This document shows, one piece after another, positions 8,907 through 16,833 of a stretch of DNA of 64,000 bases (position 1 is its first letter; each line of letters begins with the position of its first letter). Source of the DNA: Myxococcota bacterium (lineage in GTDB: Bacteria > Myxococcota_A > UBA9042 > DTJE01); contig JAGOKF010000005.1 in assembly GCA_017994695.1 (NCBI GenBank), forward strand, positions 1 through 64,000. Direction: 5' to 3'. The notes under the pieces are model-generated. The model had not been told where the DNA came from, made no database searches, and saw nothing but the letters and a program-made list of their open reading frames with translations. Position numbers and translations under genes: made by a program.

Positions 8907-9914
8907 ATGGAAGAGGAACGAATTGCCCTGGGCCACGGCGGAGGCGGGCGGATGACCTCGGACCTGATCCGGGAGGTCTTCCTGCCGGCCCTGGGGAATC
9001 CCCGCCTGGAGGCCCTGGGGGACGCGGCGCGCCTGGACCCGGTCCCGGGAGGCCTGGCGATGACCACCGACGCCTTCGTGGTGACCCCCCAGGACTTCCC
9101 GGGAGGCGACATCGGGGCCCTGGCGGTCTTCGGCACGGTCAACGACCTGGCGGTGTCCGGGGCGCGGCCCGTGGCGATCTCGGCGGCCTTCATCCTCGAG
9201 GAGGGGCTGGTCCGGGGGGACCTGGAGCGGTGGGTCGCGTCGATGGCCCAGGCCGCCCGGCGATGCGCGGTGGAGGTGGTCACCGGGGACACCAAGGTGG
9301 TGCCCCGGGGACAGGGGGACCGGGCCTACGTGGTGACGACGGGCATCGGGGCGGTCCTGCCGGAGGCTCCCCCGGGGCCCGGGTCGGTCCGGGAGGGGGA
9401 CGAAGTGCTGGTCAGCGGGATGGTCGGGGACCACGGGGCGGTGATCGCGGCGTTGCGGAACGGTCTGGACCCCGGGTCGCTGCACAGCGATTGCGCACCG
9501 GTGTGGGACCTGGTCGAGGCGCTGCTGGCCGCGGGCGTCCGCCCAAGGTTCCTCCGGGATCCCACCCGAGGAGGCCTGGGCACGGTCCTCGGGGAGATGG
9601 GAGAGGCGTCGGGCCTGTCGGTCGAGGTCCGGGACGGGGACCTCCCGGTGCGGCCCGAGGTGGCGGGCCTGTGCGACCTGCTGGGCCTGGACCCGATCTT
9701 CCTGGCCTGCGAGGGACGGGTGGTCGCCGTGGTGCCCCCTTCGGGCGCGGAACCGGCCCTCCGGGCGTGGCAGGCCCTTCCCGGGGGCCGGGATGCGGCG
9801 CGAATCGGACGGGTGGTGCCGAGGGCCCCGGCCCCGATCGTCCGGGTGACGCCCTACGGGGGCCGGCGCCTCTGCGACGTGCCGGCGGCCGAACCCCTCC
9901 CCCGCATCTGCTGA
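8907..9914 (+). CDS. hypE: Carbamoyl dehydratase HypE
   Basis: ATP-dependent dehydratase that turns the carbamoyl group on its own C-terminal cysteine into thiocyanate, the source of the cyanide ligands. It has 335 residues with a PurM/AIR-synthase-like fold. The N-terminus LGHGGGGRMT and the segment GTVNDLAVSGARP are typical. The protein ends exactly in PRIC, with the acceptor Cys as last residue, so the C-terminus is complete. The start was chosen for the GGAGAGGA site upstream. Confidence 0.96.
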   Translation: MEEERIALGHGGGGRMTSDLIREVFLPALGNPRLEALGDAARLDPVPGGLAMTTDAFVVTPQDFPGGDIGALAVFGTVNDLAVSGARPVAISAAFILEEGLVRGDLERWVASMAQAARRCAVEVVTGDTKVVPRGQGDRAYVVTTGIGAVLPEAPPGPGSVREGDEVLVSGMVGDHGAVIAALRNGLDPGSLHSDCAPVWDLVEALLAAGVRPRFLRDPTRGGLGTVLGEMGEASGLSVEVRDGDLPVRPEVAGLCDLLGLDPIFLACEGRVVAVVPPSGAEPALRAWQALPGGRDAARIGRVVPRAPAPIVRVTPYGGRRLCDVPAAEPLPRIC

Positions 9915-9922
9915 GGTCTTCG

Positions 9923-12265
9923 ATGCACGGGGACCTCCCCCCTCCCGCGGATGCCCCCCGGCAGGGATGCGAGGCGCGCATCCGGGGCATCGTCCAGGGC
10001 GTCGGGTTCCGGCCGTTCCTCTACCGGCTGGCGTCGGACCTGGGCCTGGCCGGACGCCTCCGGAACGACGGGGAGGGTGTCACGGTGCGGCTGGAGGGGC
10101 CCCCGGGGGCGCTCCGGGATTTCCTGCATCGCCTGGCCCGGGAGGCCCCACCCCTCTCGCGCATCGAGTCGGTGGACGTCCGCTGGACCCCCGCCGAGGG
10201 ACTCCAGGATCTCCGCATCGAGGAAAGCGACGTCTCCCGGCGCCCCTCGGCGCTGGTCCCCGCCGACGTGGCCACCTGCGACGCCTGCCTCCGGGAGATG
10301 GACGATCCGGGGAACCGGCGCCACGGCCACCCGTTCATCAACTGCACCGATTGCGGGCCCCGCTACACGCTGATCCGGCAGATGCCCTACGACCGGTCCC
10401 GGACCGCGATGGCCGGATTCCCCCTGTGCCCGGAGTGCGCGAAGGAGTACCGGGACCCGGCCTCCCGGAGGTTCCACGCCGAGGTGGTGGCCTGCCCCCG
10501 GTGCGGCCCCCGGCTCTGGTGGCGCGGCGACCCCGGGGAAGAACCGTCCCGGGAGGACCCCCTGGGGAAGGCATGCCGTCTTCTCCGGGAGGGGTCCGTC
10601 GTGGCGATCCGGGGCATCGGCGGATGGCACCTGGCCTGCGACGCCCGGGACGAACAGGCGGTGGATCGCCTCCGCAGGAGGAAGCAGCGGGACCGGCGCC
10701 CCTTCGCCGTGATGGTACCGGACCTGGCCGCGGCCCGGCGCCTGGCCCGGATCGACGCCCCGGAGGCGGCCCTGCTGGAATCGCCCGAACGGCCCATCGT
10801 GATCCTCGACCGGGACTCCGGGTATGACCTGGCTCCCGCGGTGGCCCCGGGGACCGGCCGGATCGGTCTCTTCCTCCCCTACACCCCGGTGCACCGCCTG
10901 GTCTTCCGGGAGTCGGGCCTCGCCGCGCTGGTGATGACGTCGGCGAACCCCCACGACGAACCCATCTGCCGGGACGAGGACGAGGCCCTGGAACGGCTCC
11001 GGGGCATCGCCGACGGCTTCCTGGGTCACGACCGCCCCATCGTGACCCGCTGCGACGACTCGGTGGCCTTCGTGGCCGAGGGACAGGTCCGGGTGACCCG
11101 GAGGTCCCGGGGCCTGGTGCCGCTGCCTCTGCGGCTGCCCGTTTCCGGGGACCCGGTGCTGGCGGTGGGCGGGGACCTGAAGAACGCCTTCGTGGTGACC
11201 CGGGGGGACCTGGCCTTCTTCGGGCCCCACGTCGGGGACCTGGAACGGGAGGCCACCGCCGCATGGATGCTGGAGGCGGCCGAACACCTCTGCCGCCTGC
11301 TGGAGGTCCGGCCCCGGGCGATCGCCCACGACCTGCACCCGGACTACCACTCGACAAGACTGGCCCGGATCCTCCGGGACCGCCTAGCCCCCGGGGCTCC
11401 CCTGGTGCCCGTGCAGCACCACCACGCCCATGCTCTGTCATGCCTCGCCGAGCACGGCCGCCAGGGACCGGCCCTGGCGCTGGCGGTGGACGGCACCGGC
11501 TACGGACCAGACGGCACCCTCTGGGGCGGCGAGGTGATCGCGGTGGAAGGAAGCCGCTTCCGCCGCGTGGCGCACCTGCGTTCCCTGCCCCTCCCCGGAG
11601 GGGACCGGGCGGCCCGGGACCCCTGGAGGTGCGCCGCGGCGTTCCTGGCCGGGACCGCAATCCCGCTGGCGATCCCGGAGGTCCTCCCGGCGGTCCCTCC
11701 CGATCGGGTGATGGCCCAGGCGCACCTGGCGATCGCGGGCCGGGACGTCCCCCGAACGTCGGCCCTGGGACGCCTCTACGACGCCATGGCCGCCATCGCC
11801 GGCCTGCGCCTGGAGGACTGCGAGGAGGGGGAGGCGGCGACCGCGGTCGAGGAGGCCTCCCTGGGATCGACGCCCCCGGGGCGCCCGGAACTGGTCCTCG
11901 GCCGGGACCGGGACGGGATCCTCGAGGCCGACCTGACCGGGACGCTGGCGAGGATGGCGGTCCTGGTCCGGCAGGGACTGGCGTCCCCGGGGGAGGCCTG
12001 CGCCGGGTTCCAGGAGGCGGTGACCGGAGCCCTGGAGGCCCTGGTCCTCCAGGCCTCCCGGGAGACCGGGATCCGGGAGGTGGCGCTGTGCGGCGGGGCG
12101 ATGCAGAACCGGTTCCTGCTGCGACGCCTTGCGGGGAACCTGGTCTCGGGGGGACTTGAGGTCCGGACCCCGGCCCAGGTCCCCATGGGAGACGGGGGAC
12201 TGGCCCTCGGCCAGGCCCTGGCCGCCCTGCTCGAACCTCCGGGCCGGGAGAGCGAGGTTCCATGA
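9923..12265 (+). CDS. hypF: Carbamoyltransferase HypF
   Basis: Makes the carbamoyl group from carbamoyl phosphate and ATP and passes it to HypE. It has 780 residues with the full domain order. An acylphosphatase domain carries GIVQGVGFRPFLYRLA (about 22-38). Two zinc fingers start with CDAC near 119 and CPEC near 170. A YrdC/Sua5-like domain spans about 200-390. The Kae1-like C-terminal domain carries VQHHHAHA near 497 and DGTGYGPDGTLWGGE near 520. It begins 8 bases after hypE and closes the hyp operon. The six genes give a complete accessory pathway, although no hydrogenase subunit is seen. Confidence 0.96.
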   Translation: MHGDLPPPADAPRQGCEARIRGIVQGVGFRPFLYRLASDLGLAGRLRNDGEGVTVRLEGPPGALRDFLHRLAREAPPLSRIESVDVRWTPAEGLQDLRIEESDVSRRPSALVPADVATCDACLREMDDPGNRRHGHPFINCTDCGPRYTLIRQMPYDRSRTAMAGFPLCPECAKEYRDPASRRFHAEVVACPRCGPRLWWRGDPGEEPSREDPLGKACRLLREGSVVAIRGIGGWHLACDARDEQAVDRLRRRKQRDRRPFAVMVPDLAAARRLARIDAPEAALLESPERPIVILDRDSGYDLAPAVAPGTGRIGLFLPYTPVHRLVFRESGLAALVMTSANPHDEPICRDEDEALERLRGIADGFLGHDRPIVTRCDDSVAFVAEGQVRVTRRSRGLVPLPLRLPVSGDPVLAVGGDLKNAFVVTRGDLAFFGPHVGDLEREATAAWMLEAAEHLCRLLEVRPRAIAHDLHPDYHSTRLARILRDRLAPGAPLVPVQHHHAHALSCLAEHGRQGPALALAVDGTGYGPDGTLWGGEVIAVEGSRFRRVAHLRSLPLPGGDRAARDPWRCAAAFLAGTAIPLAIPEVLPAVPPDRVMAQAHLAIAGRDVPRTSALGRLYDAMAAIAGLRLEDCEEGEAATAVEEASLGSTPPGRPELVLGRDRDGILEADLTGTLARMAVLVRQGLASPGEACAGFQEAVTGALEALVLQASRETGIREVALCGGAMQNRFLLRRLAGNLVSGGLEVRTPAQVPMGDGGLALGQALAALLEPPGRESEVP

Positions 12266-12283
12266 CCCGGGCGGGGCGCTGCC

Positions 12284-12312
12284 TTGCGCCGCCGGGACCC
12301 AGGCGGTAGCAT
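12284..12312 (+). promoter_or_regulatory. Putative promoter of the tyrosine autokinase gene
   Basis: TTGCGC (12284-12289), 17 bases, TAGCAT (12307-12312). A transcript would begin near 12319, upstream of the purine-rich GGGAGGGA at 12333-12340. Confidence 0.4.
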
Positions 12313-12429
12313 CGCGCGGGATCGGGATGACCGGGAGGGACCCTGGAATCGCCCGCCTACCTCGCTTCCGGACAGGAGAACCCCGAGGCCTCCGGGGAGC
12401 TGGGGCGCCAGATCCACCGCCTCCGCTTC

Positions 12430-14598
12430 GTGCTGCAGAAGCGCAGGATCTGGGCCCTCGGGACCCTGCTGGCGGTGCTGGCCGCCACCGTGCTGATCAC
12501 CGAGCGCCAGCCCCGGATCTACCGGGCCACGGCGGCGCTGATCATCGAGGCGACCCCCCCTCGGGTCCTGTCGGGGGTCAAGGACGTGGTGGAACTGGGG
12601 TCCGGAAGCACCTACTGGGCGATGCGGGACTACTTCCAGACCCAGTACAAGGTGATCCGCGGCCTGGAGGTCTGCGACCGGGTGGTGGCCCGGCTGCGAC
12701 TGGACGAGGAGCCGGAGTTCCTGGGCCTCCGGCCCGGGGAGGAGATCGACGACGCCACCCGGCGCAACCGCCTGGAAAACAAGGTGCCGGCCCGGGTGCT
12801 CCAGTCCCGGATCACGGTCGAGCCCGTCCGGGACAGCATGATGGTCTTCGTCCACGTCGAGGACCGGGATCCGTCCCGGGCCGCCGCAATGGCCAACGAG
12901 GTGGTCGAGGCCTACCGGTCCCAGAACATCGACTACCGCCGGGCCGTGACCCAGGAGGCCAACGCGGACCTCCGGCAGATGGTGGAGCGGTACCGGGAGG
13001 CGAAGGAGGAGGCGGACCAGCAACTGCTGGCCTTCGAGCGCCAGCACGGGGTGGGGTCCTTCGCGAGCCGCCGCCAGGCGCTGGAGGACCGGATCAAACT
13101 GCTGAACGAGCGCCAGGGGCAACTGCTGGTGAAACGGGCGGACCTCCAGGCCCGGGTGGCCCGGATCCGCAAGATGATGACCCAGGAGGACCTCTTCCGG
13201 GCCCCCCTGGACACGGTCCTGTCCAGTTCGCTGGTCTCGGGCCTGAAGACCCGCCATGCCGAGTTGCGGGACGAGCGCACCCGCCTGTCGGTGCAGTACG
13301 GGGAGAAGCACCCCGCCCTCCAGGCGGTGGACGCCCAGGTGGAGGAACTGCAGAAGAGCCTCCGGGCCGAGGTGGAGGCCTGGCTCCGGTCGATCCTGGG
13401 GGACTACGAGGAGACCGCCGCGGCCCTGGAACAGGTGTCGGCGCTGCTGGCCCAGGCCAACCGGGAACTGGCGGACCTGGCGGCGCTCCAGGTGGAGTAC
13501 AACGCCCTGGCGGAGCGGAAGAAGGACGCCGACAGCGTCTATGACCAGGTCCGGGGACGCTTCACGGAAATCAACCTGGCCGCCCAGGTGGAAACCAACA
13601 ACGTCCGGATCCACGAGCCGGCCACCGTGCCCGCCCGGCCCATCCGGCCGGACCTGCGCCTGAACCTGCTGGTGGGCGCCCTGCTGGGGCTGCTGCTGGG
13701 ACTGGGCCTCGCCTTCCTGGTGGAGCAGATGGACACCACGGTGAAGGACCGGGAGGAGGTGGAGCGGCGGACCGGGGTCCCGTGCCTCGGGATCGTCCCC
13801 ACGATCCCGGTGGGCCGCCGCCGCCGGAGCCGCCGGAAGGACGAAAGCCTGAGGGAACGGGACTTCTATGTACTGCAGCACCCCAAGTCGGCCGTCAGCG
13901 AGGCCCTGAACACCATCCGGACCAACCTGATGTTCCTGCGTCCCGATTCCCGGCCGAAGACCCTGCTGATCACCTCGGGAAGCCCCTGGGAGGGCAAGAG
14001 CACGGTGGCCCTGGCCCTGGGGATCACGATGGCACGGAACGGCATGAGGACGTTGCTGGTGGACGGGGACATCCGCCGGCCCCGCCTGCACCGGGCCTTC
14101 GGGATCTCCGGGGAGCGGGGGCTCTCCTCGGTGCTGACCGGGGAGGATCGGTGGCAGCGGGTCGTGCAGGCGACGGGCATCCCGGGCCTGGACCTGCTCG
14201 CCTGCGGCCCGGTGCCGGAAAACCCCTCGGAACTGCTCCGGGTGGAGGTGCTGCGGCCCCTGTTCGAGGAGTGGGCCCGGGAGTACGATAGCGTGCTGCT
14301 GGACAGCCCTCCGGTGATCCCCATTTCCGATCCCCGAATCCTGGCCGGGCAGGTGGACGGCGTGGTGCTGGTGGTGAAACTGGATCACACGACCAGCGAC
14401 TCCCTCTCCCAGGTCCGCCGGGAACTCGCGGCCGTCGGGGCTCCCCTGCTGGGCACCGTGCTGAACGACCTCGACGTCCGGCGCCAGGGCTACTACGGGT
14501 ACCGCTACGGGTACGCCTACCGCTACAAGGCCTACGAGGGGTACGGCTACCACGAGGAACGGACGCCCGCTCCCCCCGGAAACCCCGATCCTTCCTGA
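12430..14598 (+). CDS. Wzc/GumC-like polysaccharide co-polymerase with BY-kinase domain
   Basis: Inner-membrane chain-length regulator fused to a bacterial tyrosine autokinase, acting in capsule or exopolysaccharide export. Numbered from the GTG at 12430 (722 residues): TM1 at about 8-25, a Wzz domain, long periplasmic coiled coils, a GNVR-like segment and TM2 near 412-435. The cytoplasmic kinase has Walker A SGSPWEGKST (about 516-525), Walker A' LLVDGDIRRP and Walker B SVLLDSPP. The tail is very Tyr-rich (YYGYRYGYAYRYKAYEGYGY), the usual autophosphorylation cluster. The frame is open and coding-like back to 12331. A CTG at 12343 just after GGGAGGGA could be the true start and would add 29 residues. 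No glycosyltransferase or export genes adjoin it. Confidence 0.9.
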   Translation: MLQKRRIWALGTLLAVLAATVLITERQPRIYRATAALIIEATPPRVLSGVKDVVELGSGSTYWAMRDYFQTQYKVIRGLEVCDRVVARLRLDEEPEFLGLRPGEEIDDATRRNRLENKVPARVLQSRITVEPVRDSMMVFVHVEDRDPSRAAAMANEVVEAYRSQNIDYRRAVTQEANADLRQMVERYREAKEEADQQLLAFERQHGVGSFASRRQALEDRIKLLNERQGQLLVKRADLQARVARIRKMMTQEDLFRAPLDTVLSSSLVSGLKTRHAELRDERTRLSVQYGEKHPALQAVDAQVEELQKSLRAEVEAWLRSILGDYEETAAALEQVSALLAQANRELADLAALQVEYNALAERKKDADSVYDQVRGRFTEINLAAQVETNNVRIHEPATVPARPIRPDLRLNLLVGALLGLLLGLGLAFLVEQMDTTVKDREEVERRTGVPCLGIVPTIPVGRRRRSRRKDESLRERDFYVLQHPKSAVSEALNTIRTNLMFLRPDSRPKTLLITSGSPWEGKSTVALALGITMARNGMRTLLVDGDIRRPRLHRAFGISGERGLSSVLTGEDRWQRVVQATGIPGLDLLACGPVPENPSELLRVEVLRPLFEEWAREYDSVLLDSPPVIPISDPRILAGQVDGVVLVVKLDHTTSDSLSQVRRELAAVGAPLLGTVLNDLDVRRQGYYGYRYGYAYRYKAYEGYGYHEERTPAPPGNPDPS

Positions 14599-14608
14599 CC
14601 GGTGAGGG

Positions 14609-15244
14609 TCAGGCCCCGGCCAGGCGCTGCCACAGGATCTGTCCCCAGAGGAAGAGGCCGTAGAGGATCAGGCCGCCGCCGGCGATCCGGGTCACCCAGA
14701 CGGCATGGGGCCCCAGGTGCAGCCTCCCCCTCCGGGCCGCCAGGACCAGTCCGAGAAACCACGCGGACGTTCCCAGGAAGACCCCCGTCGACGCCGCCAC
14801 CGCCTGCCCGAACGACAGGCCGGCGAAAACCGTCCCGGCGAGCATCACCCAGGTGGTCAGAAGGGCCGGATTAAACAGGCTGATCGCGAATCCCAGCCCG
14901 AAGGCCGACACCAGGGTCGATGTCGCGACGGGCCGCTTCAGGCGGGGATGCTCCAGGTCCACCGGGGGCCTCCGGACCATCACCACGCCCATGCCAACCA
15001 GCACCACCGCCCCGATCCCCCGCAGCACCAGCACGACGTCCGGCCGGTCGGACAGCAGCGCCCCGAAGCCCATCGTGGCGACCAGGCACTCGATCAGGTC
15101 CACCATGGCCGCCCCCAGGCCGATGGCGAGCCCGACGCGACCGGACCGGTGCATCGACGCGTCGACCACCGCCGCGCTGGCCGGGCCCAGGGGCACCCCC
15201 GCCAGGACCCCCGTCGCCAGCCCCTTCAGGAGCACCTCGATCAT
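14609..15244 (-). CDS. LysE/RhtB-type amino-acid exporter family protein
   Basis: Predicted inner-membrane exporter, 211 residues with about six hydrophobic segments. The N-terminus LAGVPLGPASAAVVDASM matches the family signature G-x-x-x-G-P in TM1. The segment FNPALLTTWVML resembles the conserved NP motif of TM4. Family members export basic amino acids, homoserine or threonine, and the substrate here cannot be told. The ATG at 15244 is preceded by GGAGGGGG. It is convergent with the tyrosine autokinase (10-base gap) and divergent from purF. Confidence 0.8.
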   Translation of the reverse strand: MIEVLLKGLATGVLAGVPLGPASAAVVDASMHRSGRVGLAIGLGAAMVDLIECLVATMGFGALLSDRPDVVLVLRGIGAVVLVGMGVVMVRRPPVDLEHPRLKRPVATSTLVSAFGLGFAISLFNPALLTTWVMLAGTVFAGLSFGQAVAASTGVFLGTSAWFLGLVLAARRGRLHLGPHAVWVTRIAGGGLILYGLFLWGQILWQRLAGA

Positions 15245-15262
15245 CGCCCCCTCCGACCGGGC

Positions 15263-15291
15263 AGCCTACCCGATTCCCCGGGCCGCCCCAA
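15263..15291 (-). promoter_or_regulatory. Possible promoter of the LysE-type gene
   Basis: On the minus strand TTGGGG (15291-15286), 17 bases, TAGGCT (15268-15263), then about 18 bases to the ATG. The -35 has only the TTG core. Confidence 0.25.
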
Positions 15292-15316
15292 GGGTCGCCC
15301 ACCGGCCCCCTTTCGA

Positions 15317-15344
15317 TTGACAGGAGCCCCAGGTTCCGTAAAGT
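15317..15344 (+). promoter_or_regulatory. Putative promoter of purF
   Basis: TTGACA (15317-15322), 16 bases, TAAAGT (15339-15344). GGGAGGAGG follows at about 15368 and the GTG start at 15382. No purine riboswitch or PurR-type box is recognisable in the short leader. Confidence 0.5.
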
Positions 15345-15381
15345 GTCGCCCATCTGCCGGCTTTCCGGGAGGAGGTCGTCC

Positions 15382-16812
15382 GTGTGTGGCGTCGCCGGGG
15401 TCTTCGGGGTCCCCAATGCATCCCTCGTCGTGTCGGAAATGCTCTTCGCGGTGCAGCATCGCGGCCAGGAGAGCTGCGGCATCGCGATCCGGGGTCCCCG
15501 GGGCAACATCCGGACCTTCCGGGGCATGGGGCTCGTGAAGAACGTGCTGACCCCGGAGGTGCTCCAGGCCCACGACGGGGACCACGGCATCGGCCACGTC
15601 CGGTATCCCACCGCGGGGGCCAGCAACCTGGTCAACGCCCAGCCCCACGCCATCGACCTGGCCGAGGGTCCCCACCTCGCCTTCTGCGCCAACGGCGACC
15701 TGGTCAACTACACCGAACTGCGGCAGCGGCTGGAACAGGAAGGGTTCACCTTCCAGAGCGACAACGACGGCGAGGTGACGGGACGTCTGTTCGCGCTCCA
15801 CCACGTCGTCCGCCACGAGCCGGTGATCGATTCCCTGCGGAAGACCATCGGGGAACTGCGAGGAGCCTACGCCGCGCTGCTGATCCTCCGGGACCAGATG
15901 TGGGTCTTCCGGGACCCCCACGGGATCCGGCCGCTGATCCTGGGCCACCTGACCCACACCGGCGAGGGCCCCATCCCCTCGGAGGGGACGGTGCTGGCCT
16001 CCGAGGACTGCGCCTTCGGGATCATCGGGGCCCGGCGCATCCGGGAGGTGGCCCCGGGCGAGGTGATCTGCCTGGAGCGGGGCAGGCCGGTCACCACCGT
16101 CCTGGACCTGGGCGAGGCACGCCGCCATTGCGTCTTCGAGTTGATCTACTTCTCCCGCCCGGACTCCATCGCCTTCGAGGAACGGGTCCACGACGTGCGC
16201 CAGCGCATCGGCGCCCGGCTGGCCGAGAAGGACGAAGGGAGCCTGGATCCGAAGGACCTGGTTGCGATCCCGGTGCCCGACTCGTCGAACTTCGTCGCCC
16301 TGGGCTATGCCCGGAGGGCCGGCATCCCCTTCGAGATGGGCCTGCTGCGGAACCACTACGTGGGCCGGACCTTCATCAAGCCCAGCCAGCAGGCCCGGGA
16401 CGAGGGGGTCCGGCAGAAGTTCAATCCTCTTCCGGACTTCTTCCCGGGGCGGCGGGTGGTGCTGCTGGACGACTCCATCGTCCGGGGGACGAGCCTGCGG
16501 AAACTGGTCCGGATGGTCCGGGCGGCGGGCGCCGCGGAGGTCCACGTCCGGATCGGGTCCCCCCCGGTGATCGGCCCGTGCTACTACGGGATCGACACCC
16601 CGACCGAGGAGGAACTGGTCGCGAACCGCCTCTCGGTGGACCAGATCCGGGACTACCTGAACGCCGACTCCCTGCGCTACCTCGCGGTGGAGGACTTCCG
16701 CCACATCCTCGGAAAGCCAGGGGATTTCTGCTACGCCTGCTTCAACCGGGACTACATCTACCCGCCCGAGCGCTACGGGCAGAAACAGAACATTCCGGCC
16801 CCCCGGTGCTGA
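15382..16812 (+). CDS. purF: Amidophosphoribosyltransferase PurF (Fe-S type)
   Basis: First committed step of purine synthesis: glutamine plus PRPP gives 5-phosphoribosylamine. It has 476 residues from a GTG chosen because the next codon is the N-terminal nucleophile Cys (CGVAGVFG) and a GGAGG site precedes it. The Ntn glutaminase domain comes first. The PRPP loop is VVLLDDSIVRGTS at about 359-371. Cysteines in RRHCVFE, GPCYYG and DFCYACF match in order the four [4Fe-4S] ligands of the B. subtilis-type enzyme, so a cluster and a short propeptide (one residue) are predicted. The next gene starts 21 bases downstream and may be cotranscribed. Confidence 0.97.
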   Translation: MCGVAGVFGVPNASLVVSEMLFAVQHRGQESCGIAIRGPRGNIRTFRGMGLVKNVLTPEVLQAHDGDHGIGHVRYPTAGASNLVNAQPHAIDLAEGPHLAFCANGDLVNYTELRQRLEQEGFTFQSDNDGEVTGRLFALHHVVRHEPVIDSLRKTIGELRGAYAALLILRDQMWVFRDPHGIRPLILGHLTHTGEGPIPSEGTVLASEDCAFGIIGARRIREVAPGEVICLERGRPVTTVLDLGEARRHCVFELIYFSRPDSIAFEERVHDVRQRIGARLAEKDEGSLDPKDLVAIPVPDSSNFVALGYARRAGIPFEMGLLRNHYVGRTFIKPSQQARDEGVRQKFNPLPDFFPGRRVVLLDDSIVRGTSLRKLVRMVRAAGAAEVHVRIGSPPVIGPCYYGIDTPTEEELVANRLSVDQIRDYLNADSLRYLAVEDFRHILGKPGDFCYACFNRDYIYPPERYGQKQNIPAPRC

Positions 16813-16833
16813 CCGGAAACCAAGGAGGTCCCG

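Noticed and set aside
15300-15381. Purine riboswitch or PurR box in the purF leader
   Set aside because: The space between the predicted transcript start and the GTG is about 30 bases, too short for a purine riboswitch, and no palindromic PurR-like site is present.
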